DNA from: Monosiga brevicollis MX1
Taxonomy: Eukaryota > Opisthokonta > Choanoflagellata > Craspedida > Salpingoecidae
NCBI RefSeq assembly: GCF_000002865.3
Contig: NW_001865075.1
Coordinates: 288,259-337,431, forward strand
Direction of reading: 5' to 3'
DNA: 49,173 bases
Both the position numbers and the translations under genes were made by a program. Position 1 is the first letter of the stretch, and each line of letters begins with the position of its first letter. This document shows, one piece after another, positions 14,634 through 24,598 of this stretch. The notes under the pieces were generated by a model. It ran no database searches and was not told the origin of the DNA. It saw only the letters and a program-made list of their open reading frames with translations.

Positions 14634-17600
14634 ATGGCGGCTCCAACGGCAGCCGCTGTAAGATGGAGGACGTTGGTGATATCGTGCCTGGTCTGCACCG
14701 TGGCCTTGCCAGCCTTGGCAACGACTCCCAGCACAGCTCCCGAGCCAGTGTTCTGTACGCCCAACCATCTTAATCCCTATGAGTGCAAGTCCAACGGCAC
14801 TGTCATCACGCGCATCCCGGCCGGCTTTCTCTGCGAACTCGCCTGTATCTCCAACACCATGTGGTCCCGCGTTCGCTGCACCGACGACGGTTTCTTTGTT
14901 TCCGACCCCAGTGGTAGCCTTTGTCCCGCCTATACAGCAGCCGGCTGCACCTACGACCTTGCAGCTGGTGCTCTATCTTGTGATGGGCGAGGCGTTTCAC
15001 CCGAAGACAAGCTCACAAACCTGATTAGATACAGCGGCCATACCGAGCTACGTTCCTTGGACTTTCAGTACCAGTACATTCGCGCCATCAGCAACAATGA
15101 TATGCATGGCCTGCGTGGTCTCCGCAAGCTGCGCGTGGCGTCATCGCACATCTCGGCCCTCGAAGGAACCTTGTTCATTACGATGCCCCACGTCCAGTCC
15201 ATCGACCTTGCCTACAACGTCCTGGATACGATTACCCCCGGCATGATGATGGCCGAGCGCCAACTTCGCTTCATCAACCTCACCGGAAACCCCATCACTG
15301 CTATTGAGGCTGGTGCCTTCAACTACTCCTTCTCCCGCAGCTGCAGTGTTTCTTCCACCATCGTCCTCGATGACACCAACTGCTCCTGCCAGGCTGCTCC
15401 GGCCCCGCATTGCAATACCCAAACTTGCTCTTGTCTTGGACAGCACATGGGGCCCGCCCCAGTGGTATTGCCGTGCACGCCATCTCTCACCGATGGCCCC
15501 GTCTTTGAACAGGCCCAATTGTGCGATGGTGTTCGTGACTGCCCTTGTGGTCGTGATGAGCGGTTCTGCTCCAACCTCATTGATGTGTCTGACAGCCTGT
15601 TCGGCCGCTGCTTTGGTTTGCCTGTGGCAGTGGACGTTTCCTACGGCTTGGCTCGCATTTTTACTAATGACTCCAACTACACCACCTCGACCTGCTTCAC
15701 CGTCCCGCTCACTGGCTTGGGCTGGGGGCTCGACATCTTCACGTTCAATTCCGAGACAGCCACCGCCATCTGGCTTTCAGAGTTCAACATCAACCTCTTG
15801 GGTCGGCTTTCCATTCAATTGCTCTGGTACCCCGATGATTCTTGGATCTTCGTCTTCAACGTCACCGACGTCTCACCCCACGTCCAGGAACCCTTGCATC
15901 AGGTTCTAGTCCCTGACTTTGTCGCCAACCCCAACGCCTCTTGCGACTTGGCCTCCACAACTGCCACGCCTTCAGAACCGGCTCTAAAAAATGCCGTTTC
16001 AAACGCAAGTCCCTCCACGACATTGCTCATTAGCATCAGTCTAGCTGCGCTTGTCGTCCTCGCCCTAGCCACGGCCGTCTTCCTTTACACCCGGCGCAAA
16101 CCGTAAGTCACTCGACTGCCATTCAAGGCATGCTCCTTTGTTTTGATCTGCTCTCTCAGCTGGGCTGAGCCTTTGGTTTGAGCAACCTTTGCTCTTTTTT
16201 TCCTTTTTCTTTGGTCGGCTGAACTACGGACCATGTCGCATCTGCAGGGTCGTGCCCACCTCCAATAACGTCCTCATTTTACAAAAGCGGTCAGTCACCA
16301 CCCTGCCAGTGTGCAATTTAATGCCCAGGCGTTTTTCTTCACCCCGTTTTGCTCACTTCGGCGCTTGACCACTTTCTTGATAGTATCGAGCAAGGCCTGG
16401 CTCTCACAGCTCAGAGTAGTACGCGGTTGGCTGCCACGCGTGCATTTTTGAAAAGCATCGAGTTTCAGCCGAACCAGGTCGAATTTGAGCACGAACTTGG
16501 CCACGGTGCCTTTGGGGCCGTTTTTCTGGCCACCTTGCACCAAGGCGAGAAGAGATCAACAGTTGTTGTCAAACAAGCCCACCAAACCGAAGCAACTGCT
16601 ATTGAAAGTGCCCTACACCTGCTCCTCGAAGCGCACATGATGGCTATTAGCCGCCAACATCCCTGCATCTTGCAGATTTGCGGCCTTCACCTCGGTGATT
16701 CCACTCTCACCGCTAGTGAATACTGCGCAGGTGAGCCCAAGTGGCGTGCTTTCGCTGGTTTTTTTCTTCCATTTCACTTTTATCTAAGCCATGCCTTCCA
16801 CGTTCTTTTCCGTGTCAACCTGGGTGTACTGGCTGGCTAGGTGGTGATCTACTCACCCTCATGCGACGGAGCCGAGCACAGCTAGCCCCACACGGTCAGA
16901 GAATTGCCGTAGCCCGCAAAAAGCCGCAGCCTTGTTTCTCTTTTACCCTTTTCTGACCCTATAAAGTCGAGCATGGCTGCTCGACGTTGCCTGACGCCGC
17001 GCTTTTGTTCAAACTCAGCGCAGTATGGCTGGACCATCTCCATTTGCTCATCATCGCTCAGCAAGTTGCGTCAGCGTGTCAACACTTGGTATGCTTGCAT
17101 CAACCTCACTGCCTCATCTGCGCAGACATACTTGCCCCCCAAGCCTGTTCTGTGGATGATCCTAATTCACGAGCCGCTCCCATCACAGGCTTCCCTCAAC
17201 ATAGTGCATCGTGATGTGGCAGCACGCAACGTGCTCCTGCTCAATGCCTATGTGTTAGGCAGTCACATGCAAACGCCTATGGTATGCCTTCGCACCCAGG
17301 ACCGCAGCCTGCTGCACATGAACACGATGTTGACAGTTTTTGGGCTCTATCACTAGGTGAAGCTGGGTGATTTTGGCCACGCCCGCTTGTTACATTCAGG
17401 GGAGGCCACCGTGGCCTCAGAGGACGGCTTTGCGGCTAATCCTGCTCTTGAGGCAGCAGACTACTACCTTCAGCAAAGCACCATCACGGTGGCGAGCCGC
17501 TGGCATGCGCCTGAAGTGTTGCGTAGTCAACGCTTCTCCCTCAGCTCGGATGTTTGGAGTTTTGGTGTGTTTCTTCATGAGCTGACCACCCTGGGCACTG

Positions 17601-17912
17601 TACCCTACGCCGACATTCAATCAGAGCAGGAGTGCATCTCTCGTATTTTACAAGGCCTTTGTCTGCACCCACCGCCAGGCAGCCCGACGGCTGTTGCCCA
17701 GGTGAGTGATGGCGATTGCCCCATGAGAGCAGGCAGGCTCGTCGTTGCGTAAAGTCGTGCTTGACCACCTTCTCATGCCTCACGACCTCCTTGCCGCACA
17801 GGCCATGCAGCGGTGCTTGAGCAAAGATCCGCACCGGCGGGGCCAGTTTGAAGCACTACACGAGTCATTTCAAGCTGAAATAGCAGAGCGGCAGCAGGAA
17901 TCTGAACTTTAG
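14634..17912 (+). CDS. Receptor tyrosine kinase with leucine-rich-repeat-like and LDLa-like ectodomain
   Basis: Eight exons: 14634-16102, 16248-16289, 16384-16730, 16841-16894, 17024-17088, 17189-17281, 17357-17701 and 17802-17912. In phase they give 841 residues. A signal peptide (about 1-30) is followed by a Cys-containing N-terminal region. Degenerate leucine-rich repeats come next (about 135-235, for example LRSLDFQYQYI, VQSIDLAYNVLDTI, LRFINLTGNPITAIEAGAF). An LDL-receptor class A-like motif (CDGVRDCPCGRDERFC) and a domain with several N-glycosylation sequons follow. One transmembrane helix (about 465-485) ends in a YTRRK stop-transfer. The kinase is complete: Gly loop GHGAFGAVF (543-551), VVVK Lys near 567, alphaC Glu in LLEAHMM, catalytic loop HRDVAARN, DFG, RWHAPEVL and SDVWSFGVFLHEL. 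HRDVAARN and the RW-APE form mark it as a tyrosine kinase and predict activity. The tail after the kinase is short and lacks evident Tyr docking sites. The ligand is unknown. Confidence 0.95.
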
Positions 17913-18346
17913 CGGTTCCGTGCTGCTATGGCCTGGGGACATTGCGCCAGCACCTGTGCGCCATGCGCCAACGGCAGGTGGGCGCGGCTCAACCAAACTG
18001 TGCAGATTGGTACAATAACATGAAGTCAAGCTGATGCAGCCAGGGTCCGCGTCACTGGCTGTTGCTGCTGTGCAGCATGACGATGGCAATGGCGAGAGCA
18101 CAATGATTTGCCTACAAAAATTTACATCCGGATTCAAGTTTGCGCAGCCACAACTCATATACGATCACACGTCAATTGTTGTTTGGGGTGGGGGGAGGAA
18201 AAAAAATGTCTCGGGGTGAGCACGGTGGCCTGTGCATAATTTTCTTGAGTCAGCCCTGCTCCGTGATGTGATAACAACGCGAGCCCGCGGTGGCACCCAA
18301 ACGGCTGATATGCATCCTATCGTGAGCCCACAAAGAGCGGGGACAT
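17913..18346. other. Convergent intergenic spacer
   Basis: This spacer lies between the kinase stop (+) and the CPT2 stop (-). It includes an A-rich run (about 18200-18208). I see nothing coding beyond the final CPT2 exon. Confidence 0.6.
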
Positions 18347-21300
18347 TCAAAAGTTTTCGCCTGATGCTACCTTGACCATGTCGTGCATGGCCTACGCGTG
18401 GCAACGGATCGGTGAGTCAACAAAGATGGGGTTTCAAGCTGATGAACGTATGCATAGCTCTGCTCAAGCTCAGGCCAAAACTTGCCTTGTCCAAACTGGC
18501 GAGGAACTCATCCGACTGTAGGTGGTAGGTCATGAGGATAAAGCGCGCGCCAATGTCCACAATGCCGTAGCCAATGCCATAGCAGTCCTTGTTCACGGGG
18601 CCAAAGCCGCCGGCATCGAGCGCCGGGCTTGCGAGAGTGGACGTCGAGATAATGATGTGACCCAACTTTTGATAGGCCTAGTTAACAGTTGCCTCAAAAA
18701 GGTAAGGTGGCGCGAGGTGGCAAAGGCGGCCAGTAAACCAGATTCCCAAGTTTGCCGGGCGTGGCTCTACAATGCGCATGATAATGCAACACAGAACTCA
18801 CAGCATCCTCAAAAATCGCAGGGACAGGGAGTCCTTTGCGCTGGGCCAGTTCACGGAGGGCAAACAAGTGACGATCCCATCCACCACCCAAAAGACCATC
18901 CTGCCAGCAGCGACCACATGCCCAGCGTAAGTGACAGCACCCCACAGCAGCCGCAGTACATTGTAGAGGTGGCGAGTAGACAAGGCCCGACCTTGGAGAT
19001 TTGAGCATGGTTCTTAATGGCGGCACGCATGAGCTTGTCGCGCTCTTCGAGAGTAGCGTTGGGGTCGCAGAAGGCCTTGACAAATTTATCGCTCTCCGGG
19101 GTGCAGGAGCGGATGGTCTCGGTACGGCCATGGCGGAAGCCAGCAGTTGAAGCCGACTCATAGGTGGAGGCTATCGAAGGTAAGAGTAGGTCAAAGGTGA
19201 GAAAGAAACAAGGGGCTGCTTGGCAAGGATGGCGGACGAATTGCACAAGCGCTTTCGCCACGTAAAGAACAATAATGGGCCACGATGTGGCAGGCGATTC
19301 GCACCATTTTCACCAAAGAGACGGTAGTAAGCAAGCTGGAAGGCCATTTGGAGGGTGCCTATCCGAGTCGCGCATCCAGATTAGCCGAGTACCCCCAAAT
19401 CGCGAACAAATGACATGGACACACGACCATGTAGCTTCACGATACGGAGCTCCTACCATCGGCACCCAGCTTGAGCTTCTTGAGCAGGTCGGTATTCATT
19501 GCCTATGTTTGACCAAGGTCAAGATGGATTTTGGTGAATGATTCGCTAGGAAACTTGAAGGAAAGGAACGCACAAGCACGCTTGAGCTTGCAGAAGAGCT
19601 GATATGGGCCCCAGTGCTTCACCTGCGTTTGGAGAAGCTTGCAGTCGACCGAGTTGGCAAAAGCATCGAATTCAGTAGCAGCCTTGTTTAGCTGTTGGGT
19701 CACAGAGTCGGTAAATTCAAAGTCGAGGCGCTGAGGCTGAACGCCAGCTTGGGGCGCTGGGGATGGGGTCTTGGTGCTCTCTTCATACACCTCGTTGACG
19801 TAGCGCAAGACAGCCACACCATCACCCCAGCCGTGCTCAAAGTTGACGCTGGCCTTGGCATTCTTTGTCACAATGAGCTGGAAGGACTTGTCAAACCAGC
19901 GGTTACGACCGTCGCCATGAAGCATGCACTGCACACATGCAATAGGGGCACGCATGCGACAAATATATAAGAGGCTGACGAACAGCCGCGTCGAGCAAGC
20001 CAAACAGTCCCATGAGTCGGTGCTCGGTACTTACACGCAGCAAGTCGACCCACTGGCTGTCACTAATGTTCTCGAGCTCGGTCATGGGAGCAGGGCCGGC
20101 TTCACGGTGCTCGAGTGAGACGGCAAAGAGGGCAGAGTCAATCATTTCCAAGGCAGTCTTGTTCTTGTTGTTCTGAATCAACTCTTGACTATGGGGGGTG
20201 GGTATGCAAACATGAGAAAGCATTTGACGGACAGACACCTTATTGGAAAGCATGTGCTCAGGGCGGTACAAAGCCATACCGCAAAGCCGCCCAAGTATCG
20301 CGATTGAGGGTAGTGGCTGCACCGAGCGGAGCGCAGGAAGTGTTGGGGGGCTGGGTGGCAATTTGCTGGATGGCAGCGTGGAGCTCAGCTTCGGGGACCG
20401 CCGTACCATCCTCCTTGAGCACGGGCACGGCGAAAAACTCGTGGCCGTACTGAACGACCACATGGCTATGACACGTTCACAGTTTCGCACAACATGAGCA
20501 GAGGCTCTTACAGATCAACGTGGCAAACTGTGCATGGGCTCGCCAAGGGCGGAAAAGGTTCACGGCTTCTGCCTCTGCAGGGGTGTATCAAATCAACCAT
20601 GAAACGATGGGGCAAGTTTGGCCTACCGAGCCTGGCTTTCAGGGTAGGTGACATGCTTGTCCGTGCCAGGGCAAGGAACACGCGTGGATGCGAAGAGACG
20701 GTTGTACTATTTCAACATGGCGTGGTGTTCAGAGATGAGGGGATAAGGTCGGAATGAGTGGGCGGGCCAGTCAACAGCAAGGCGCGTCATACCTGTGACA
20801 TGTCCAGGGCATAGGCGCCCGCCAAAAAGCCGATGGCCCAGGAGAGTTTGTCGGGTGCGCCATTGACAAGCTTGGTGAACCAGGGGTGGCGGCTGCGCTT
20901 CTCGTTTGTCTCATAGAGATCTAGCAGGAGGATGCGGGCGGGCGTGCCAGGTCTAGTGAGCTTTTGGACGAGCCTGCGCTGTGCACGACTTGCACCAACC
21001 TGGCTTGAGCTGCTTGTCTCGCAGCGTGCGATAGAACGCCACCGAGGCATGAATCAAGCTAGCAGTGCGGGCCGCCTTGTGCAGTCAAATTGGGTCAGGG
21101 TGAGGGCCCGGCATTGGGTGAAGGAAAAAAAAAAGGTGATGATACGCGGCAAGAGCGAAGCGATTTTATAGGCGACCTGCTGCTGCTTGGCGGTGTCCGG
21201 ATCATCCTTGAAGGTGAGCTGAGGATTCATGTTGATGGGCAGAGCGTCGCGGTAGTTCATGTACATTTCGTACCAAGGCTTGGCAATGTAGCTCGTGCCG

Positions 21301-22159
21301 CTGCCCTTGTTCTGTCGTAGAAAAGCAAGCAGCGCCATGAGAAGGAGCAGACCGTTCAGTCACCCGATATCAAGCATTTCCAGTTGCCGACAAAAAATTC
21401 AACCATGCCCTGGCACAAGGACGAGGAGCAGGCAATCACGAACCTCGGCTGCCAGCTCCTTGTGCAGCTCGGCACCAACGCCACTGCGAAACTCATCGAC
21501 CAAGGCCTGGGAGGAAGTGTTACGAGATAACATGAAGGCGATTAGGAGGACGAGCATGGGGGAGAGCTCGTCGGAGGGGCGACACCTCAAACCAGCAAGC
21601 AACCCAAAAACAAACCTTGGTCTTGGCATATTGGTCCTCGGAGACGAGAGGTTGAACGGATTTCAAGTACTATCATGCACAATGTGGGAGTTCGTGTGAG
21701 GTCTGAGTATCTAAAGAAAAGGATCGAGGAGAGAAGGCTCGGGGAGGGAACGGAGCACTGCAATCGCTCATCGGCAAAGATAACCAGGCAGAAAAAAAAA
21801 AAACCGTACTCGCTCAAGGGTTTTCTCCAACTTGGGCAATGGGAGCTGGGGCAGAGATTTTTGGAACTGGTAGGTGGGAATCTCAGTCTAATCAAAGGCA
21901 CCAGGGCAAACAGCAAGGTTGGATTCCATCAGGCCAGCATGAGATTGAGGCCTTGGGCACTGAAGCACGTGCTTGCGGGTGTGTGCGCAGCCGAGCGCCA
22001 AGCGCCGTGCGAAAAGTCGTCCATCAAGCTCTTCCGTGTGCGTGGACATACCTTGTGCAGATAGCCGTCACTCGTCAGTTGGCGGACGGTTCGTCCCAGC
22101 ACCCGACTCCCCCGAACGGCAGTCGTGGCCGTCGATCGGCCCGCGCGCACCGCTGCCAT
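18347..22159 (-). CDS. CPT2: Carnitine O-palmitoyltransferase 2, mitochondrial
   Basis: Seventeen exons in transcript order: 22159-22052, 21887-21810, 21669-21616, 21506-21444, 21311-21177, 21075-21000, 20920-20793, 20706-20627, 20465-20280, 20188-20035, 19928-19623, 19502-19457, 19358-19305, 19170-18992, 18900-18802, 18677-18486 and 18391-18347. They give 660 residues, against 658 in human CPT2. The first 36 residues are basic without acidic residues until Asp 32, as in a mitochondrial presequence. Family signatures run in order: SLPQLPLPKLEKTLER, SGTSYIAKPWYEMYMNYRD, LSWAIGFLAGAYALDMSQ, MLHGDGRNRWFDKSFQLIV, FEHGWGDGVAVLRYVNEVY with the catalytic His, YESASTAGFRHGRTETIR, GWDRHLFALREL and STSTLASPALDAGGFGPV. 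CPT2 sits on the matrix face of the inner membrane and converts acylcarnitines back to acyl-CoA for beta-oxidation. The last intron uses a GC donor (AAG|GCAAGT). Read without it, the protein would end 22 residues later in unrelated sequence at 18417. Confidence 0.95.
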
Positions 22160-23106
22160 TTCACTGGAAACGAAGAGAAGGAAAGAGAGAGAGAAGAGAG
22201 AGAGAAGAAAGAGAAAACTGTGAGAGAGAGAGTTTGAGAGAGAGAGAGAGTTTGAGAGAGTTTGAGAGAGAGAGAGTTTGAGAGAGAGAGAGTTTGAGAG
22301 AGAGAGAGTTTGAGAGAGAGAGAGAGAGTTTGAGAGTTTGAGAGAGAGAGTTTGAGAGAGAGAGAGTTTGAGAGAGAGAGAGAGAGAAAGAGAGTTTGAG
22401 AGAGTTTGAGAGAGTTTGAGAGAGACACAGAGAGAGATCAACTTGAGAGAGAGAGAGAGCGAACTGTCTTTTGCTCCAAAAAAAACAAAACCACAACAAT
22501 GTGCAGCAACAACTACCATGTTTACTACAATAAGAAACATCGTGCAGCAGATTATTCTATCTTTCACGTCAATATGTAACGTTATGAAATTGTGTAAAAC
22601 TGCAAAAACCTCTATTTTAACAACGTAAACTGTTTAATCGGGAGTTGACAACCTGAACAGATGCTGAATCAACATGTCGTTGATGTTTTGCTCCAACACA
22701 GAGGCGGAACCGATGTCGATCCGGCGAGGAGCAGAGGGCTCGTAGAGGATTCATAGGTGCGCAGAAGGCTCAAGGGCTCATAAATGGGTAGAGGGACATG
22801 CCTGATTACGCACGCTTTAAGGTTGGCAAGGGAAGTGGGGTATCAGCACCAAAGGTCCGAAAGAAATGGGCGGGATGGGCCATGCGGCAAGACATTCGGC
22901 ACAAGGAGGGGGGGGGGCTTCCTATCAATTAACCGCTTCACTTCACCCCAAGAGCACGGTGCCACAACAAAATGAGGGAGACCATCACATGCACAATCAC
23001 TGGTATGCTCTGCTGGTCCGATGCCGCAAAGCCAGGGCGGCTTTGCGTGGGAATAAAAGGATATTTGACCAGACTGCAGGCATGACATGGAGGAAATACC
23101 AACTGT
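22160..23106. other. Intergenic region: GA/GTTTGA array and AT-rich island
   Basis: No gene is supported. Positions of about 22175-22460 are GA repeats interspersed with GTTTGAGAGA units. An AT-rich island spans about 22480-22650, much poorer in GC than the genes around it. A poly-G run lies near 22909-22918. The 5' flank of CPT2 and the 3' flank of the redoxin gene are here. Confidence 0.65.
22175..22460. repeat. GA array with interspersed GTTTGAGAGA units
   Basis: The purine-rich tract is punctuated by GTTTGA at irregular 10-20 base spacing, so it is a degenerate higher-order repeat and not a plain dinucleotide run. Confidence 0.9.
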
Positions 23107-23568
23107 CTACAGGATGGCACACCAGCCACCCGGGGGCGCTTCGCGCCAGGGAAAGTATTCACCCATGGGATCGCGACTAATATAATTGCGACCCCAGGTG
23201 GTGATGACCTCAAAGTTGCTATCCAGCAGAACCAGACAAGGAATGCCCATGACGCCAAAGGCTTTGGGCAGGTTTTGACGGGCCAGCACGTCCTGGAACT
23301 TGATGGCGAGCCAAGGCATGGTTGCAAAGTACTCGGCAAACTCGGGTTCAGTGCGATCCATCGAGCAGAAGATGACCTCAAACTTTTTGCCCGAGGCTCG
23401 CAGCGTCTTGTGTGTCTCGGCCAGCATTGGGGTGAACTGGCGGCAAGGGGGGCACCAATGCGCCGAAAAGTAGATGGCAATGACCTCGGCATCAATGTCA
23501 TCCCGCTGTACCCGCGTACCCTGCGGGCCCAGCAGCTCTGCCGGCACACCCTCGCGATGACTCGTCAT
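23107..23568 (-). CDS. Nucleoredoxin/tryparedoxin-like thioredoxin-fold protein with CaaX end
   Basis: Single exon of 153 residues; the start at 23568 (MTSHREG) is followed at once by the family's N-terminal PAELLG. The thioredoxin-like core is complete: AIYFSAHWCPPCRQFTPML holds the WCPPC redox centre near residues 38-42. FEVIFCSMDRTEPEFAEYF, PWLAIKFQD and the cis-Pro segment GIPCLVLLDSNFEVIT follow, matching tryparedoxin/nucleoredoxin proteins that reduce disulfides in partner proteins. The last four residues are CAIL, a CaaX box whose final Leu favours geranylgeranylation, so the protein may be membrane-anchored. That is inference, since most family members are soluble. A potential splice acceptor (CCGCCAG) lies directly before the ATG, so a 5' UTR intron is possible. 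An open frame extends 29 codons further upstream without family character. Confidence 0.9.
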   Translation of the reverse strand: MTSHREGVPAELLGPQGTRVQRDDIDAEVIAIYFSAHWCPPCRQFTPMLAETHKTLRASGKKFEVIFCSMDRTEPEFAEYFATMPWLAIKFQDVLARQNLPKAFGVMGIPCLVLLDSNFEVITTWGRNYISRDPMGEYFPWREAPPGGWCAIL

Positions 23569-24106
23569 CCTGGCGGCACAGCAATCAGCTGGAATTGAAA
23601 AAACACATCCCAACCAAGGCCCAAAGAGCGTGAGCCATGAGCGTTGCTCGAGCAAGAAAAAAATAAAAGAAAATCACCCTTGCAAATGCAACAGCACACC
23701 CCACAACCTGCCTGCCACATCTCCTTCCCCCGCGAGCACCAGCCATCCATCCATGGACCACCACGCACGTACCCAGAAAAAAAAAAACGAGAGAGAGAGA
23801 AAGAGACCCTTTTTCACTCTTTTCTTACATGTGGTAATATTGTTTTCTTTTCTCTTCTCTCTTCTCTCTTCTCTTCTCTCTCTCAAACTCTTCTCTCAAA
23901 CTCTTCTTCTCTCAAACTCTTCTCTCTCATTCTCTCATTCTCTCTCACTTTTCTCTTGCTGTCGTGGTTCGTTCAATACGAGAGAGCAGACGACGGGGGG
24001 CGGAGGGGTTACGGCAGTGGGGTTTGACGTGTGTGTGTCTCTCTGTGTGTGTGTGTGTGTGTGTCTGTGTGTCTGTGTCTGTGTGTCTGTGTGTCTGTGT
24101 GCTGGT

Positions 24107-24137
<31 letters not shown>

Positions 24138-24169
24138 GGGGGGCCCCTAAAAAAAAATGTTTTTTTAAA
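23569..24169. other. Intergenic region with CT, GT and G tracts leading into the gap
   Basis: No gene is supported. It contains a CT-rich array with TCTCAAAC units (about 23840-23955), GT tracts (about 24030-24120) and a run of 23 G (24121-24143) just before the unknown bases. Confidence 0.65.
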
Positions 24170-24503
24170 NNNNNNNNNNNNNNNNNNNNNNNNNNNNNNN
24201 NNNNNNNNNNNNNNNNNNNNNNNNNNNNNNNNNNNNNNNNNNNNNNNNNNNNNNNNNNNNNNNNNNNNNNNNNNNNNNNNNNNNNNNNNNNNNNNNNNNN
24301 NNNNNNNNNNNNNNNNNNNNNNNNNNNNNNNNNNNNNNNNNNNNNNNNNNNNNNNNNNNNNNNNNNNNNNNNNNNNNNNNNNNNNNNNNNNNNNNNNNNN
24401 NNNNNNNNNNNNNNNNNNNNNNNNNNNNNNNNNNNNNNNNNNNNNNNNNNNNNNNNNNNNNNNNNNNNNNNNNNNNNNNNNNNNNNNNNNNNNNNNNNNN
24501 NNN
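24170..24503. other. Assembly gap (unknown bases)
   Basis: Run of 334 N. The homopolymeric G run on its left edge is a likely cause of assembly failure. The 5' part of the RIM-BP-like transcription unit could be inside it. Confidence 0.99.
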
Positions 24504-24598
24504 GATTCACGCTGGCGGATTGGGACAGCACACACTGCAGGCACTGATGCATGGCCTCGAGAGCTTGAAGAACCACGGCTGAGTGCGGGATCGGCGCC

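Noticed and set aside
18417-18485. CPT2 ending at the stop at 18417
   Set aside because: The read-through tail has no CPT2 similarity, whereas the GC-AG intron restores the family C-terminus and normal length.
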